64,000 nt of DNA from Flavobacterium hydrophilum (lineage in GTDB: Bacteria; Bacteroidota; Bacteroidia; Flavobacteriales; Flavobacteriaceae), in contig NZ_QJHL01000003.1 in the NCBI RefSeq assembly GCF_003202405.1, forward strand, positions 1 through 64,000, read 5' to 3'. Of the stretch, positions 63,935 to 64,000 are shown one piece after another. Numbering within the stretch: position 1 is the stretch's first letter; each line of letters starts with the position of its first letter. Position numbers and translations under genes: made by a program. A model generated the notes under the pieces. That model saw only the letters and a list, made by a program, of their open reading frames with translations. It was not told where the DNA came from and searched no databases.

Positions 63935-64000
63935 CGGAATTCTTCTTTTGGCAGCTATACTTCTTTTTTCATGTGATAAAAAAAGAGTATTTGATGAGTA
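63918..64000 (+). CDS. gldH: Gliding motility lipoprotein GldH, 5' part
   Basis: Only 27 codons are visible before the window ends. They read as a lipoprotein leader (MRIKNSGILLLAAILLFSCD) followed by KKRVFDEY, matching the start of GldH. The ATG overlaps the 3' end of ricT by 17 bp in another frame, so they are coupled. GldH is an envelope lipoprotein needed for flavobacterial gliding and type IX secretion. The rest of the gene is beyond the window. Confidence 0.8.
   Translation, partial: MRIKNSGILLLAAILLFSCDKKRVFDE

Overview
The window looks like a chromosomal segment of a Flavobacterium-type member of the Bacteroidetes. It is AT-rich, and several promoters fit the Bacteroidetes pattern TTG, about 18-21 bases, then TAnnTTTG. 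I see no consistent Shine-Dalgarno sequences. Family content agrees: SprB/SprF and GldH gliding genes, type IX secretion sorting domain, DUF4837, DUF5777, PchR-like AraC and TonB receptors with a carboxypeptidase-like N-terminal domain. I found no rRNA, tRNA, CRISPR array, prophage or plasmid functions. The only mobile-element gene is a REP-associated transposase.

Layout. 1-5.7 kb: 3' end of a giant SprB-like adhesin and its partner sprF. 5.8-9.8 kb: a LytS/LytTR two-component pair, then an intradiol-dioxygenase-like lipoprotein, a pirin-like protein and an unknown protein. 10-17.3 kb: pgk, a LysM lytic transglycosylase, DUF4837 and DUF1579 lipoproteins, an ElaA acetyltransferase and an S41 peptidase. 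17.3-21 kb (minus): OmpA protein, CtpA protease, DUF4349 protein, rnpA. 21.1-23.8 kb: plsC, acyl-ACP desaturase, HD hydrolase. 23.9-37.4 kb is mostly minus strand and devoted to iron and heme: a 40-residue FeoB-associated protein, feoB, feoA, SCO, cytochrome c, hemB, then hemF, hemE, hemD, hemC, hemA. A RAYT gene bracketed by two inverted REP-like palindromes sits between hemF and hemE. 37.7-41.9 kb: an accessory redox module (truncated-globin lipoprotein, HMA-like protein, DUF5777 barrel, OB-fold protein, monoheme cytochrome lipoprotein, two YceI proteins). 42.0-47.5 kb: PchR-like regulator, hemH, hemJ, orphan histidine kinase, enoyl-CoA hydratase, unknown protein. 47.6-56 kb: metal homeostasis, with DtxR/MntR repressor, NRAMP-UspA transporter, Fur/Zur-type repressor, MerC protein, thioredoxin-reductase-like protein, TonB receptor, thioredoxin and lycopene cyclase. 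56.2-62.2 kb: bacilliredoxin, TrhO, two lipoproteins and two ankyrin-repeat proteins. 62.5-64 kb: PSP1/RicT protein and the start of gldH.

How the genes fit together. Ferrous iron uptake (Feo), five early heme genes, coproporphyrinogen oxidase, HemJ and ferrochelatase cover nearly the whole route from glutamyl-tRNA to protoheme. HemL is the only enzyme of this route not seen here. Heme and copper users (cytochromes c, SCO, a globin) lie among them. In the metal region I read two kinds of operator. TTTAG-N6-CTAAA lies beside the promoters of both mntH and the TonB receptor operon. A 19-base palindrome centred on GCAACAATGTTGC overlaps the merC promoter. These suggest a manganese/iron-type and a zinc-type regulon lying side by side.

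Most enzyme calls are secure from motifs. Weaker calls, promoters and operators are flagged by lower confidence.
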